11,141 nucleotides of DNA from RBG-16-66-20 sp035517595 (GCA_035517595.1 DATIYN010000012.1:1-11141); one strand, 5' to 3'. Shown: positions 1 through 8,293, counted from the stretch's first letter. Notes: generated by a model not told the origin, from the sequence alone. Numbers and translations: made by a program.

Positions 1-1
1 G

Positions 2-298
2 AACGCGGTGCTCTGCCCGGAAGGCGTGAACGAGGCCGAGGTACGTAAGCGCCTGCTTACGGAATTCGGCATTGAAATCGGGGCAGGCCTCGGGCCACTG
101 GCCGGCAAGATCTGGCGCATCGGGCTCATGGGCTACTCCTGCCGCGCGGATAACGTGATGCTGTGCCTCTCGGCGCTCGGCTCGGTGCTGTCCGACCTCG
201 GACTGCCGGTGCACGTCGGCGACGCCGAGTCCGCGGCGCACGGCGCCTACGCGCAAATGCACGTCAAGGACGCTCAAAGGAAGAAGAGAGCAGCCTGA
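2..298 (+). CDS. Class-V aminotransferase, alanine/serine-glyoxylate type, C-terminal fragment
   Basis: This is the last 98 codons of a PLP-dependent aminotransferase whose 5' part lies outside the window; the frame is open from base 2. The diagnostic block is IEIGAGLGPLAGKIWRIGLM followed by GYS, which is the C-terminal small-domain signature of the alanine-glyoxylate / serine-pyruvate / serine-glyoxylate group. In that family the arginine of the WRIG stretch binds the substrate carboxylate. The catalytic lysine lies upstream and cannot be seen. After the family core there is a lysine/arginine-rich tail (KDAQRKKRAA). The known role is amino-group transfer between glyoxylate or pyruvate and alanine or serine in the cytosol. 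The exact substrate cannot be decided from this fragment. The stop TGA is at 296-298, and the next gene starts 50 bp downstream on the same strand, so co-transcription is plausible. Confidence 0.85.
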   Translation, partial: NAVLCPEGVNEAEVRKRLLTEFGIEIGAGLGPLAGKIWRIGLMGYSCRADNVMLCLSALGSVLSDLGLPVHVGDAESAAHGAYAQMHVKDAQRKKRAA

Positions 299-306
299 CC
301 GTTCGC

Positions 307-378
307 TAGCGCGTGGACACGCTCACCCACGCGCCGGATCTGTAGCGCGTGGACACCCTCACCCACGCGCTGTCCGGA
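307..378 (+). repeat. Imperfect 36-bp tandem duplication covering a start codon
   Basis: Bases 307-334 and 343-370 match at 27 of 28 positions; the single difference is G321 versus C357. The period is 36 bp, exactly 12 codons. Both copies begin TAGCGCGTGGACAC, so both contain a GTG and encode MDTLTHA in the same frame. The first copy runs only ten codons (MDTLTHAPDL) before the TAG at 343-345 that opens the second copy. The second copy continues into the hydrolase gene. The 8 bp that complete each unit differ. This looks like a local duplication of the gene start; whether the first GTG is used is unknown. Confidence 0.85.
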
Positions 379-1383
379 GCCCTGATCGCGCGGGCGACCG
401 CGCCGCGGGACCTCCCGGCGCGCGCGCTGCCGCGGCGCGTAGCGGCCGGATTCTTCGCCTGCGCGGCGCCTGACCTCGACATCGTCTACGCGCTCCGGGG
501 CCCGGTCGAGTATCTCGTGCATCACCGCGCCGAGACTCACTCGCTGCTCATGCTGCCGCTCTGGGCGTTCCCGCTCGCCTGGCTGCTTGCCAAGCTCCTG
601 CGCGAACCCGGCGGTTGGCGTGCGCTCTACGGAGTGTGCGCGCTCGCGATCGGCACGCACATCGCCGGCGACTGGATCACCAGCTTCGGCACCATGCTGC
701 TCGCGCCGCTTTCGGACTGGCGCGCCGCGCTCGGCACCACGTTCATCATCGACCTCTGGTTCAGCGGCATCATCGTCACCGGGCTCTTTTTTTCGATTTG
801 TTTCCGAAAGACAAGAATTCCTTCGATCGCGGCGAGCATCGCCCTCTTCGCCTACGTGGGCTTCCAGTACCTCCAGAAGGAGAAGGCGCTCGACTTCGCG
901 CGCGAGTACGCGGCGAGCCGCGGCCTGGAGGGCTCGGACATCTCCGCCCAGCCGCGCGCGGTGTCCCCCTTCAACTGGACCGTCTACGTGAGCAACGAGC
1001 GCGAGCACCGGTTTGCGCACGTCAACCTGGTTCGCGACAAGCCGCAAACCTATGCGCCCGGGGACGGTTTCGTGGCGCGCCTGGACAGCGCGTTCCAGCC
1101 GCTCGCGATGGCGCGCTGGGAGACGCGCAGCCGCTATGGCGACGATGCGCTCGGCAAGGAAGCCTGGGAGTCGCCGCCGCTCGCCTTCTTCCGGTGGTTC
1201 GCCGAGCGCCCGGCGCTGGACGGCCGTACCGAGAATCCAACCTGCGCCTGGTTCGTCGACCTGCGCTTCGTGAACCCGGGGCGCGACTGGGTGCCGTTCC
1301 AGTTCGGCGCCTGCCGCGACGGTCCGGGCGCCGCGTGGCGCGCCTACGAGCGCGGCGATCCCGGGCACGCCGTGCACGGCTGA
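349..1383 (+). CDS. YdjM-like (DUF457) inner-membrane metal-dependent hydrolase
   Basis: This is a 344-residue membrane protein of the LexA-regulated YdjM / DUF457 family, annotated in databases as membrane-bound metal-dependent hydrolases; the physiological substrate is not known. Conserved polar motifs sit where the family has them: the N-terminal DTLTHALSG (H6), PDLD at 41-44, HRAETHS around H59-H64, and HIAGDWITSFG with H104 and D108. These are the likely metal ligands. Hydrophobic stretches near residues 66-84, 93-107, 131-150 and 157-168 are probable membrane helices. The C-terminal half (about 175-344) is a soluble domain. The GTG at 349 is chosen because the family begins with M-x-T-x-THA; no clear ribosome binding site precedes it. 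An earlier GTG at 313 in the duplicated unit is separated by a stop. A run of seven T at 787-793 and an AT-rich patch to about 825 stand out from the GC-rich surroundings. Confidence 0.8.
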   Translation: MDTLTHALSGALIARATAPRDLPARALPRRVAAGFFACAAPDLDIVYALRGPVEYLVHHRAETHSLLMLPLWAFPLAWLLAKLLREPGGWRALYGVCALAIGTHIAGDWITSFGTMLLAPLSDWRAALGTTFIIDLWFSGIIVTGLFFSICFRKTRIPSIAASIALFAYVGFQYLQKEKALDFAREYAASRGLEGSDISAQPRAVSPFNWTVYVSNEREHRFAHVNLVRDKPQTYAPGDGFVARLDSAFQPLAMARWETRSRYGDDALGKEAWESPPLAFFRWFAERPALDGRTENPTCAWFVDLRFVNPGRDWVPFQFGACRDGPGAAWRAYERGDPGHAVHG

Positions 1384-1404
1384 CAAAAACGCACAAAACT
1401 TCCG

Positions 1405-1441
1405 CCCTCCCAACCTGTCAGAATTGACAGGATGGGGAGGG
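1405..1441 (+). promoter_or_regulatory. Two-tier hairpin enclosing the start codon of the DUF6701 gene
   Basis: CCTGTCA (1414-1420) pairs perfectly with TGACAGG (1425-1431) around a GAAT loop. Outside it, CCCTCCC (1405-1411) pairs with GGGAGGG (1435-1441). The internal loop between the two stems is AA on one side and the ATG start (1432-1434) on the other. TTTT follows at 1442-1445, so the structure also resembles an intrinsic terminator for the upstream gene. It could end hydrolase transcripts, hide the DUF6701 start in read-through RNA, or do both. All pairings are seen in the sequence; the function is inferred. Confidence 0.5.
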
Positions 1442-4400
1442 TTTTCCTACTGGTCGTCGGGCTGGCGCTCGGGTTGGGCGCGCAGGCGCAGGTCGCGTTC
1501 CGCGACGCCGCCTCCGCGAGCGTCGACGGCGGCGTCAGCTACGTTGCCAGCGGCACCGCGAGCGTCTCGGGCAATTGCGCAACGGTGGTCGCGCCATCGA
1601 CGCCGGGCGGGACGGCCGGCGACCTGCTGATCGCGCTGTATTCATCCTCCGACGCCTCGTCGGCGACGCCCTCGGCCGGCTGGAACACGCTGCTCGCGAG
1701 CAATCCCGTCGCCGACCACTCGGCGCGCATCTTCTGGCGCCTCGCCGATGGCAGCGGCAGCGACAACCTGAGCGTGGCGCGCGCCGGTACCTGCAACGTG
1801 GCGATCGGGCAGATCGCGCGCTTTCACAACGTCGATGCGGCCAATCCGTTCGATTCCGGGCAGCCGATCGCCGCCGGGAATTGCACGGCCGGGGGCACGC
1901 GCGTGAAATGCAGCTACCAGAACTCGGGCACGGTGACGAGCGGCGAGGAGACCAGCGTCACGGCGACCGCGATGTCGCTGTTCGCCGTCTTCATCCGCGA
2001 CAACAATGCCACGGGCTTGCCGGCGAATTTCAGCGAAGCTTTCGACTCCGGCAGCGGCACCGGCATCAACGTCCAGATCTCGCTCAAGTACCGCCAGGAG
2101 ACCGCCGCCGGCACGATCAGCGCGGTCAGCATCGCCAAGGCGGGCGGCTCGGATCCGAACCACGGCGTGCTGTTCGCGCTGCGGCCGGCGCCGTCTTCGG
2201 CGCTCACCATCGCCACGCCGGCCGCGACGCTGTCCGGCGACGTCATGGTCGCCGCGGTGGCGGTCCAGCCTTCGGACGTCGCGATCACGCCGCCCGCGGG
2301 CTGGACTGCGCAGACCCCGACGGTGCAGAGCGCGGCGAACCCCAGCCGCCAGCAGATCTTCGTGCGCGCCGCGACCGCGAGCGAGCCGGCGTCGCATACC
2401 TGGACCTTCGGCAGCGGGCACACCGGCGCGGTGGGCGGCATCGTGTCCTATCTGGGCGCCGACAACACGGTGCTCGATGCGTTCTCGGGCAATACCACGC
2501 CGGTCGGCGGCGATACCACGCTGCAGAATCGCGCGCAAAGCGTCGACACCTCCGTCGCAAATGCCATGGTGGTCAGCACGCACAGCCTCGCTTCGTCACG
2601 CACCTGGACGCCGGCCGCCGGCATGACCGAGCGCGTCGACGTCGCATCGCGCACGCCGAACAACGCGGACGGCATATCCCTGGAGATCGCCGATGTCGCG
2701 CAAGCCGCCGCCGGCGCCACCGGCGACAAGGTGGCGACCGTCGGCGGCAACGGCGACAGCGGTACCGCGCAGCTCCTCGCGCTGCGCCCTGCGCCGATCA
2801 ATTTCGACGTGCAGGCGGGCGACTACAACCTGAGCTGCGCCGCGTTCCCGGCGGAGGTCGCGATCATCGCGCGCGACGCCTCGGGCGGCGTGCTCACGGG
2901 CTACACCGGCCTGGTCAATCTTTCCACCAGCACCGGCACCGGCGACTGGTCGGTCGGCACCGCGGCCGGCACGCTGGTCAACGGCACGGCCAACGACGGC
3001 GCCGCCACCTACCAGTTCGTGGCCGCCGACATGGGCCGGATCGTGCTGCGTCTCGCGGTTACCGCCGCAAGCAGCGTTACGGTGACGGTGCAGGATGCAT
3101 CGACCAGCTACAGCAGCATCGGCACTGCCATTAACTTCATCAGCAATGCGTACGTCATCGTCCCCGACGGCGTGCAGGTCGCCGGACGTGCGCAGACGAT
3201 CACGGTGCAGTACCGCACCGCGCCCGGCTGCGGACTGTCGACCGCGAACGGCCATGGCGCGAACAACGCGGAGAAGGTCTGGCTGACCCTGGCCGCGAAC
3301 CATCCCGGAGCCGCCGCGCTGCCGGGTGCGACCGGCGTGACCGCCGTCAATCCGCTGCCTGCCGCGGAGCCGGGGGCAAACAACATCACGCTCGCGTTCG
3401 CGGGCGGCGAGGCGACCTTCCAGCTCACCAGCAGCGACGTCGGCAAGTACCGCATCAACGTGCGCGACACCAACAGCGCCCGCCGCGGCAGCTCGCCGTG
3501 GATCACGACGCGGCCGTTCGCGCTGGCGATGCCCGGTGCCGCGCACGGGACCAGCGACACGAGCGCGCTGCTCGCCGCCGCCGGAGACGACTTTTCCCTG
3601 ACGGTGGGCGCCTACCTGTGGCAGGTCGCGGACGACGGCGACAACGACGGCGTGCCCGACGCGGGGGCCAACGTCACCGACAACGGCCTCGCGCCGGCGT
3701 TCGCGTGGGATACGGTGCTCTCTGCCGGCGCGATACTCCCGGCCGGCGGCACCGCCGGGACGCTCACCCTGGGCGGCGCGACCCCCACGGTGCCGGCCGC
3801 GAGCTTCGCGGGCGGCGCAGCGGCGCCCAGCAACGTTCGATACTCGGAAGTCGGCAACGTCTTCATCGCGGCCAACGCCAGCGCGTTTCTCGACACCCCT
3901 GGCGCGAACGTCACCGGCGACAGCGGGCTGGACGGCAGCGGCGCCGCGGGCGGCTACGTCGGACGCTTCCGGCCGAAGAAATTCGCGGCGAGCGCAGCGT
4001 CGCTCACCAACCGCCTCGCCGCGTCGTGCTCGCCCGCGTCCGCGTTCAGCTACATGGATGAAGGCTTCCGTCTCGCGTTCACGCTGACCGCGCAGAGCGC
4101 GCAAGGCGCCACGACGCAGAACTACAACGGCGTCTACGCCAAGCTCGCGCTCGGGAGCTTCGCCGCGTTCGGCTTCGGCGCGAAGAGCGGTGCGGCCGAC
4201 CTGAGCGCCCGCCTCGACAACGGCCTGGCGCCGACGGGCAGCTGGGCAAACGGCGCGGCGAACGTGACGGTGACCACCGCGATCGAGCGCGCGGTCCCCG
4301 ACAATCCGGACGGGCCCTACGCGAACTTGCGCATCGGCATCGCGCCCAGCGACGCGGACGGCGTGCAGATGGACACGCTCGACCTGGACGTCGACGGCAA

Positions 4401-4956
4401 CAGCACGCCCGAGCACAAGGACCTCGGGGTATCGACCGAGGTCCGCTTCGGCCGGCTGCGGCTGCAGAACGTGATCGGCTCGGAGCGCCTCGCGCTGGAC
4501 GTGCCCGTGTCGGTGCAGTACTGGACCGGTAGCGGCTTTGCGACGAACACGCTCGACAGCTGCACGACGCTCGGCCGCGACAACATCGCGCTCGCCTTCA
4601 ATGCGGCCTCGAACCTCACGAGCTGCGAAACCGCGCTCAGCGCGGCGACGATCGCCTTCGCCTCGGGCGCGGGCTCGCTGCACTTCGCCGCGCCGGGCCC
4701 CTCGAACAACGGCAGCGTCGTGCTCGCGCCGCAGCTGGGGAACAGCGCTACCGGGTCCTACTGTCCGTCGGTGGGCGCGGCGGCGCTCGCCGCCACCCCG
4801 GCCTTCCGCGGCTACCTGCTCGGGCGCTGGAACGACGCCGCCGACGCGGACGGCGACCCGGCCACCGCCTACGACGACGACCCGCCCGCGCGCGCCGCCT
4901 TCGGCGTCTACGGCGCGCAGCCCAAGACCTTCATCTTCTATCGCGAGGTCTACTAG
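1432..4956 (+). CDS. Exported MshQ-like DUF6701 surface protein
   Basis: This is a 1174-residue secreted protein. Residues 1-19 form a Sec signal peptide (MGR, then a leucine/valine/glycine core, cleavage after GAQA). Two related beta-rich modules follow, at about 30-250 and 254-455. Each opens with a (A/S)GD(L/V) strand, carries a TPxAGW motif (W84, W291) and closes with (F/L)ALRPAP. An Ig-like module lies at about 456-565. The rest, to the end, resembles DUF6701, the domain of MSHA-pilus-associated MshQ proteins. The hallmark is the C-terminus, where an Asp-rich segment leads to FGVYGAQPKTFIFYREVY. Acidic loops at 734-743 (DDGDNDGVPD), 984-990 and 1134-1142 look like calcium-binding loops. 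MshQ's own role is poorly defined; a pilus-linked or surface adhesive role is inferred. No other pilus gene is visible. ATG 1432 is the only ATG, GTG or TTG after the in-frame TGA at 1381 that yields an intact signal peptide. Confidence 0.75.
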   Translation: MGRVFLLVVGLALGLGAQAQVAFRDAASASVDGGVSYVASGTASVSGNCATVVAPSTPGGTAGDLLIALYSSSDASSATPSAGWNTLLASNPVADHSARIFWRLADGSGSDNLSVARAGTCNVAIGQIARFHNVDAANPFDSGQPIAAGNCTAGGTRVKCSYQNSGTVTSGEETSVTATAMSLFAVFIRDNNATGLPANFSEAFDSGSGTGINVQISLKYRQETAAGTISAVSIAKAGGSDPNHGVLFALRPAPSSALTIATPAATLSGDVMVAAVAVQPSDVAITPPAGWTAQTPTVQSAANPSRQQIFVRAATASEPASHTWTFGSGHTGAVGGIVSYLGADNTVLDAFSGNTTPVGGDTTLQNRAQSVDTSVANAMVVSTHSLASSRTWTPAAGMTERVDVASRTPNNADGISLEIADVAQAAAGATGDKVATVGGNGDSGTAQLLALRPAPINFDVQAGDYNLSCAAFPAEVAIIARDASGGVLTGYTGLVNLSTSTGTGDWSVGTAAGTLVNGTANDGAATYQFVAADMGRIVLRLAVTAASSVTVTVQDASTSYSSIGTAINFISNAYVIVPDGVQVAGRAQTITVQYRTAPGCGLSTANGHGANNAEKVWLTLAANHPGAAALPGATGVTAVNPLPAAEPGANNITLAFAGGEATFQLTSSDVGKYRINVRDTNSARRGSSPWITTRPFALAMPGAAHGTSDTSALLAAAGDDFSLTVGAYLWQVADDGDNDGVPDAGANVTDNGLAPAFAWDTVLSAGAILPAGGTAGTLTLGGATPTVPAASFAGGAAAPSNVRYSEVGNVFIAANASAFLDTPGANVTGDSGLDGSGAAGGYVGRFRPKKFAASAASLTNRLAASCSPASAFSYMDEGFRLAFTLTAQSAQGATTQNYNGVYAKLALGSFAAFGFGAKSGAADLSARLDNGLAPTGSWANGAANVTVTTAIERAVPDNPDGPYANLRIGIAPSDADGVQMDTLDLDVDGNSTPEHKDLGVSTEVRFGRLRLQNVIGSERLALDVPVSVQYWTGSGFATNTLDSCTTLGRDNIALAFNAASNLTSCETALSAATIAFASGAGSLHFAAPGPSNNGSVVLAPQLGNSATGSYCPSVGAAALAATPAFRGYLLGRWNDAADADGDPATAYDDDPPARAAFGVYGAQPKTFIFYREVY

Positions 4957-4957
4957 C

Positions 4958-4973
4958 GCGCCGCGCCCGGCGC
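4958..4973. terminator. Possible bidirectional terminator hairpin
   Basis: GCGCCG (4958-4963) and CGGCGC (4968-4973) form a perfect six-pair, all-GC stem around a CGCC loop. It fills the short gap between the convergent DUF6701 gene and the HD-GYP remnant. There is no T-run on either side, so termination is only suggested by position and stem strength. Confidence 0.35.
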
Positions 4974-5434
4974 TAAGCGGGCAGCACGTAGCTCTTCTCG
5001 CGGAACAGTCGCAAGCAGGCGTCGGCCACCTGCGCGTCGTACACGACCCCGCGGCCGCGCTCGATCTCGGCCATCGCCTCGACCACGTCGGCGACGGCGA
5101 GGATGCGCGCCTCGAGGATGATCTGCTCGCCCCTGAGTCGCTGCGGATAGCCGCTGCCGTCCAGACGCTCGTGGTGCTGCAGCACCATCAGTGCGACGGG
5201 CCACGGGAAGTCGATCCCCTTCAGGATGTCGTGGCCGGACTGCGGGTGCATCCTGATCAGCTCGAATTCGACCGGAGAGAGCCGGGTCGGCTTGGCGAGG
5301 ATCTCCGCCGGCACCTGGATCTTGCCGAGGTCGTGGGTCTGCGCGCCGAAATGAACGCCTTCGACCTTGAGTTCCGGCATGTCCATTTCGCGAGCGATCG
5401 CCGCAGCGAGCTTGGCAACACTCTGGTCGATCGT
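4973..5434 (-). pseudogene. HD-GYP phosphodiesterase domain remnant (5'-truncated, internal deletion)
   Basis: This is the remains of a cyclic-di-GMP phosphodiesterase domain. Homology begins near 5434 (YTIDQSVAKLAAAIAREM) with no start codon; the first ATG is at 5386 and gives 137 residues. Numbered from that ATG, it keeps THDLGKI (H18, D19), the H47 region, and the HHERLDGSGYP signature (H71, H72, GYP 79-81). The usual YTxxH histidine at the domain start is absent (YTIDQ). Further on, RILAVADVVEAMA runs directly into EIERGRGVVYDAQVADACL. Intact relatives as I recall them carry about 15-20 residues here, including an RPYRP-type motif, so an in-frame deletion is likely. No sensor or receiver domain is attached. 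The frame is open right up to the MTHFR-like stop codon TAG at 5456-5458, which lies in the same frame. I infer a decayed remnant; a short expressed ORF from 5386 cannot be excluded. Confidence 0.7.
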
Positions 5435-5455
5435 GTATCTACAGTGCGCGCGATG

Positions 5456-6385
5456 CTACCGTCGGTGCGAGATCGTCTCCAACAGAGAGTGGAAGAGATC
5501 CACGGACGCGTCGATCTCGTCCTTGTTGATCGACACGCTCTCCACGCTGACGCCGAGCGGGATCTCGCGCGCGTAGGGCTGCTCGAGGATGCGCCGCAGG
5601 TTGTCGCGGCACACGCCGATCGATTTTGCGAGCGGGCTCGCGGCGCCGAGGATGGCGCGCGCGGTCTCGGGCGGAATGCGCACGCCGAGCCATTCGAGGA
5701 ACTTCATCGTCTTTTCGCGGCCGACCGGCGCGAAGCTGAGCACGACGCGCCGCGGCTTCACGCCGGCGCCGCGGCAGTCGCGCGCGTAGTCGGCGAGCAG
5801 CCGCACCGTCGCGTCCGCGTGATAGACGGTCTGCGAGATGAAGTAGCTGCAGCCTTCGATTCCCTTGGCGAGCAGCCGCGCCGCCTCGCTGCGCTCGGGC
5901 GTATGGCGCTCGGCGATCGCCACGCCGCCCACGGCGAAGCCGGCCGGATGCGTCGCGGCGAGGCGGATCGCCTGCGCGAGCGGCAGCGCGTAGCGCACGC
6001 CCGAGGTCGGGCGGCCGACGATGGAGACGAAGCCGATGCGGTGCACGCGCGCGGCCTCGTCGAGCCACGCGCGCCAGCCCGTTTCGTCGAGGTCGCCGAC
6101 GCACTTGTAGGCGATCGCGGGCTTGCGCGTGCGCGCGGCGAGCAGCGACGCGTAGGCGCAGGGATCGATCGTGCCGGTGAACGCGAAGGGGCGCGGCAGC
6201 GCGGTGCGGCCGGTTTCGTCCTGGATGTCGTAGACCACGACTCCGTCGAGCGGCAGCGGTGCGAGGCGCGCCGCGAGCTTGTCGGCGGCCTGGCGCACGA
6301 GCGCTTCGCCCGTGCCCGCGCGCGGCGGCGTGGTGCCGTACAGCAGCACCGCGCTCGAGGGATCGAGGAGCTTCCCCTTCAGCAC
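5456..6385 (-). CDS. Divergent methylenetetrahydrofolate reductase-like protein
   Basis: About 309 residues from the GTG at 6385. It is predicted to be a cytosolic TIM-barrel enzyme of the MTHFR superfamily, which reduces 5,10-methylene-THF to 5-methyl-THF for methionine synthesis. The clearest family-like stretch is AARLLAKGIEGCSYFISQTV, resembling the MetF segment with its lysine/arginine, buried alanine/glycine and ITQ-F pattern. A YDIQDE segment and a late LSFAPVG segment also fit. The N-terminal strand reads LLYGTTPPR where E. coli MetF has SFEFFPP. On that alignment the catalytic Glu28 position is glycine, so the enzyme is non-canonical or has another activity. Its place behind ahcY supports a role in one-carbon metabolism. 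The GTG lies 14 bp after the preceding stop, with a TAGGA overlapping that stop as a possible ribosome binding site. An ATG at 6472 would overlap the upstream gene heavily and is less likely. Confidence 0.6.
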   Translation of the reverse strand: MLKGKLLDPSSAVLLYGTTPPRAGTGEALVRQAADKLAARLAPLPLDGVVVYDIQDETGRTALPRPFAFTGTIDPCAYASLLAARTRKPAIAYKCVGDLDETGWRAWLDEAARVHRIGFVSIVGRPTSGVRYALPLAQAIRLAATHPAGFAVGGVAIAERHTPERSEAARLLAKGIEGCSYFISQTVYHADATVRLLADYARDCRGAGVKPRRVVLSFAPVGREKTMKFLEWLGVRIPPETARAILGAASPLAKSIGVCRDNLRRILEQPYAREIPLGVSVESVSINKDEIDASVDLFHSLLETISHRR

Positions 6386-6399
6386 GAAAGGGTTGCGTC

Positions 6400-6741
6400 C
6401 TACTTTTCGAGCAGCAGCGCCGACAGCGCCCAGGAAACGACGCTGTAGGCGATCGCGCCGATTACGCCCCACCAGAGCCCGGCGACGTGGAAGCCCGCGA
6501 TGAACGAGCCCACGAACCAGAAAAGGAGCCCGTTGATCACGAAGATGAACAGGCCCAGCGTGAGCAGCGTCGCCGGCAGCGTGAGCAGGATGAGGATCGG
6601 GCGGATCACCGCGTTCACCAGGCCCAGCACGAGCGCGGCGACGAGCGCGGTGACGAAATCGGACACGGCGATGCCGGGCAGCAGGTAGGCGACCGCCATC
6701 AGCGCCACGGCGTTGATCAGCCAGACCAGCAGCAGGCGCAT
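6400..6741 (-). CDS. YvlD / PF04020-type small membrane protein (phage-holin-like family)
   Basis: This 113-residue, almost entirely hydrophobic protein has about four membrane helices, near residues 3-23, 29-50, 54-76 and 86-110. The short loops carry the family-like features LPGI, GLVNAVIRPIL and LTLPATLLTLGLF. Databases place such proteins in PF04020 (YvlD, 'superfamily IV holin'), but they are common chromosomal inner-membrane proteins with no shown lytic role. The ATG at 6741 is 4 bp after the ahcY stop, and the MTHFR-like gene starts 14 bp further on. The protein is therefore embedded in the methionine-cycle operon and probably shares its riboswitch control. Its function is unknown. No phage gene is nearby. 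Confidence 0.8.
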   Translation of the reverse strand: MRLLLVWLINAVALMAVAYLLPGIAVSDFVTALVAALVLGLVNAVIRPILILLTLPATLLTLGLFIFVINGLLFWFVGSFIAGFHVAGLWWGVIGAIAYSVVSWALSALLLEK

Positions 6742-6745
6742 GGCG

Positions 6746-8173
<1,428 letters not shown>

Positions 8174-8186
8174 GTCGGTTCTCCGG

Positions 8187-8224
8187 AAAAGAAAAAGCGC
8201 CCGCACCGTTTCCAGTGCGAGCGC
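8187..8224 (-). terminator. Riboswitch-controlled intrinsic terminator in the ahcY leader
   Basis: On the - strand GCGCTCGCAC (8224-8215) pairs over ten positions, one of them a G-U, with GTGCGGGCGC (8206-8197) around an eight-base loop. TTTTTCTTTT follows (8196-8187). The 5' arm contains CGCTC (8223-8219), which is also the 3' strand of the riboswitch P1 helix. The two structures therefore exclude each other. The expected outcome is termination without SAH and read-through into ahcY with SAH. Confidence 0.8.
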
Positions 8225-8286
8225 CGTTGTATTTAGCTGAGCCTGATCCCCGGTACTGGCTGGTGGGGAACGCAACGCTCCTCAGC
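8219..8286 (-). promoter_or_regulatory. S-adenosylhomocysteine (SAH) riboswitch aptamer
   Basis: The - strand RNA shows the class's core: GAGGAGCGTTGC at the 5' end, CAGGCTCAGC in the middle and CAACGGCGCTC at the 3' end. P1 is GAGCG (8280-8276) with CGCTC (8223-8219). A CCCC/GGGG stem forms the internal hairpin. GCTGAG (8286-8281) pairs with CTCAGC (8241-8236), giving the expected pseudoknot. SAH riboswitches are known ON switches located upstream of ahcY, as here. The start codon of ahcY lies 45 bases beyond the aptamer, after the terminator. Confidence 0.9.
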
Positions 8287-8293
8287 AGCGCGC

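Noticed and set aside
307..378. Direct repeats as a CRISPR-like array
   Set aside because: There are only two tandem copies with an 8-bp interval, and they encode the gene's own N-terminus. It is a duplication, not an array.
274..1413. 379-codon - strand open frame opposite the hydrolase
   Set aside because: The + strand frame has clear family motifs and membrane helices; the - strand frame does not resemble a protein.
1424..1429. TTGACA matching a -35 box just before the DUF6701 ATG
   Set aside because: No -10 hexamer lies 16-18 bp downstream, and a start there would remove the ATG and signal peptide. The match is part of the hairpin arm.
2596..4683. Long open frame (695 codons) on the - strand opposite the DUF6701 gene
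   Set aside because: Its translation is arginine-, glycine- and alanine-rich low-complexity sequence with no recognisable domain. It is a GC-driven shadow of the signal-peptide-bearing gene on the + strand.
5386..5475. Stop-codon read-through making an MTHFR-HD-GYP fusion protein
   Set aside because: The shared frame is real, but the HD-GYP part is damaged and no read-through signal is apparent. A chance frame match after a deletion is the simpler reading.
4538..6448. Long + strand open frame spanning the DUF6701 3' end, the HD-GYP remnant and the MTHFR-like gene
   Set aside because: It lies antisense or out of frame to three recognisable coding regions and has the composition of a shadow frame.
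6400..6741. The holin-like protein as evidence for a prophage
   Set aside because: No integrase, lysin or structural phage gene is present. The gene sits tightly inside a metabolic operon and belongs to a family that is common on chromosomes.
8174..8275. N-terminal extension of AhcY in the open frame upstream of the ATG at 8173
   Set aside because: This stretch is fully explained by the SAH riboswitch, terminator and ribosome binding site, and AhcY proteins normally start at the ATG chosen.
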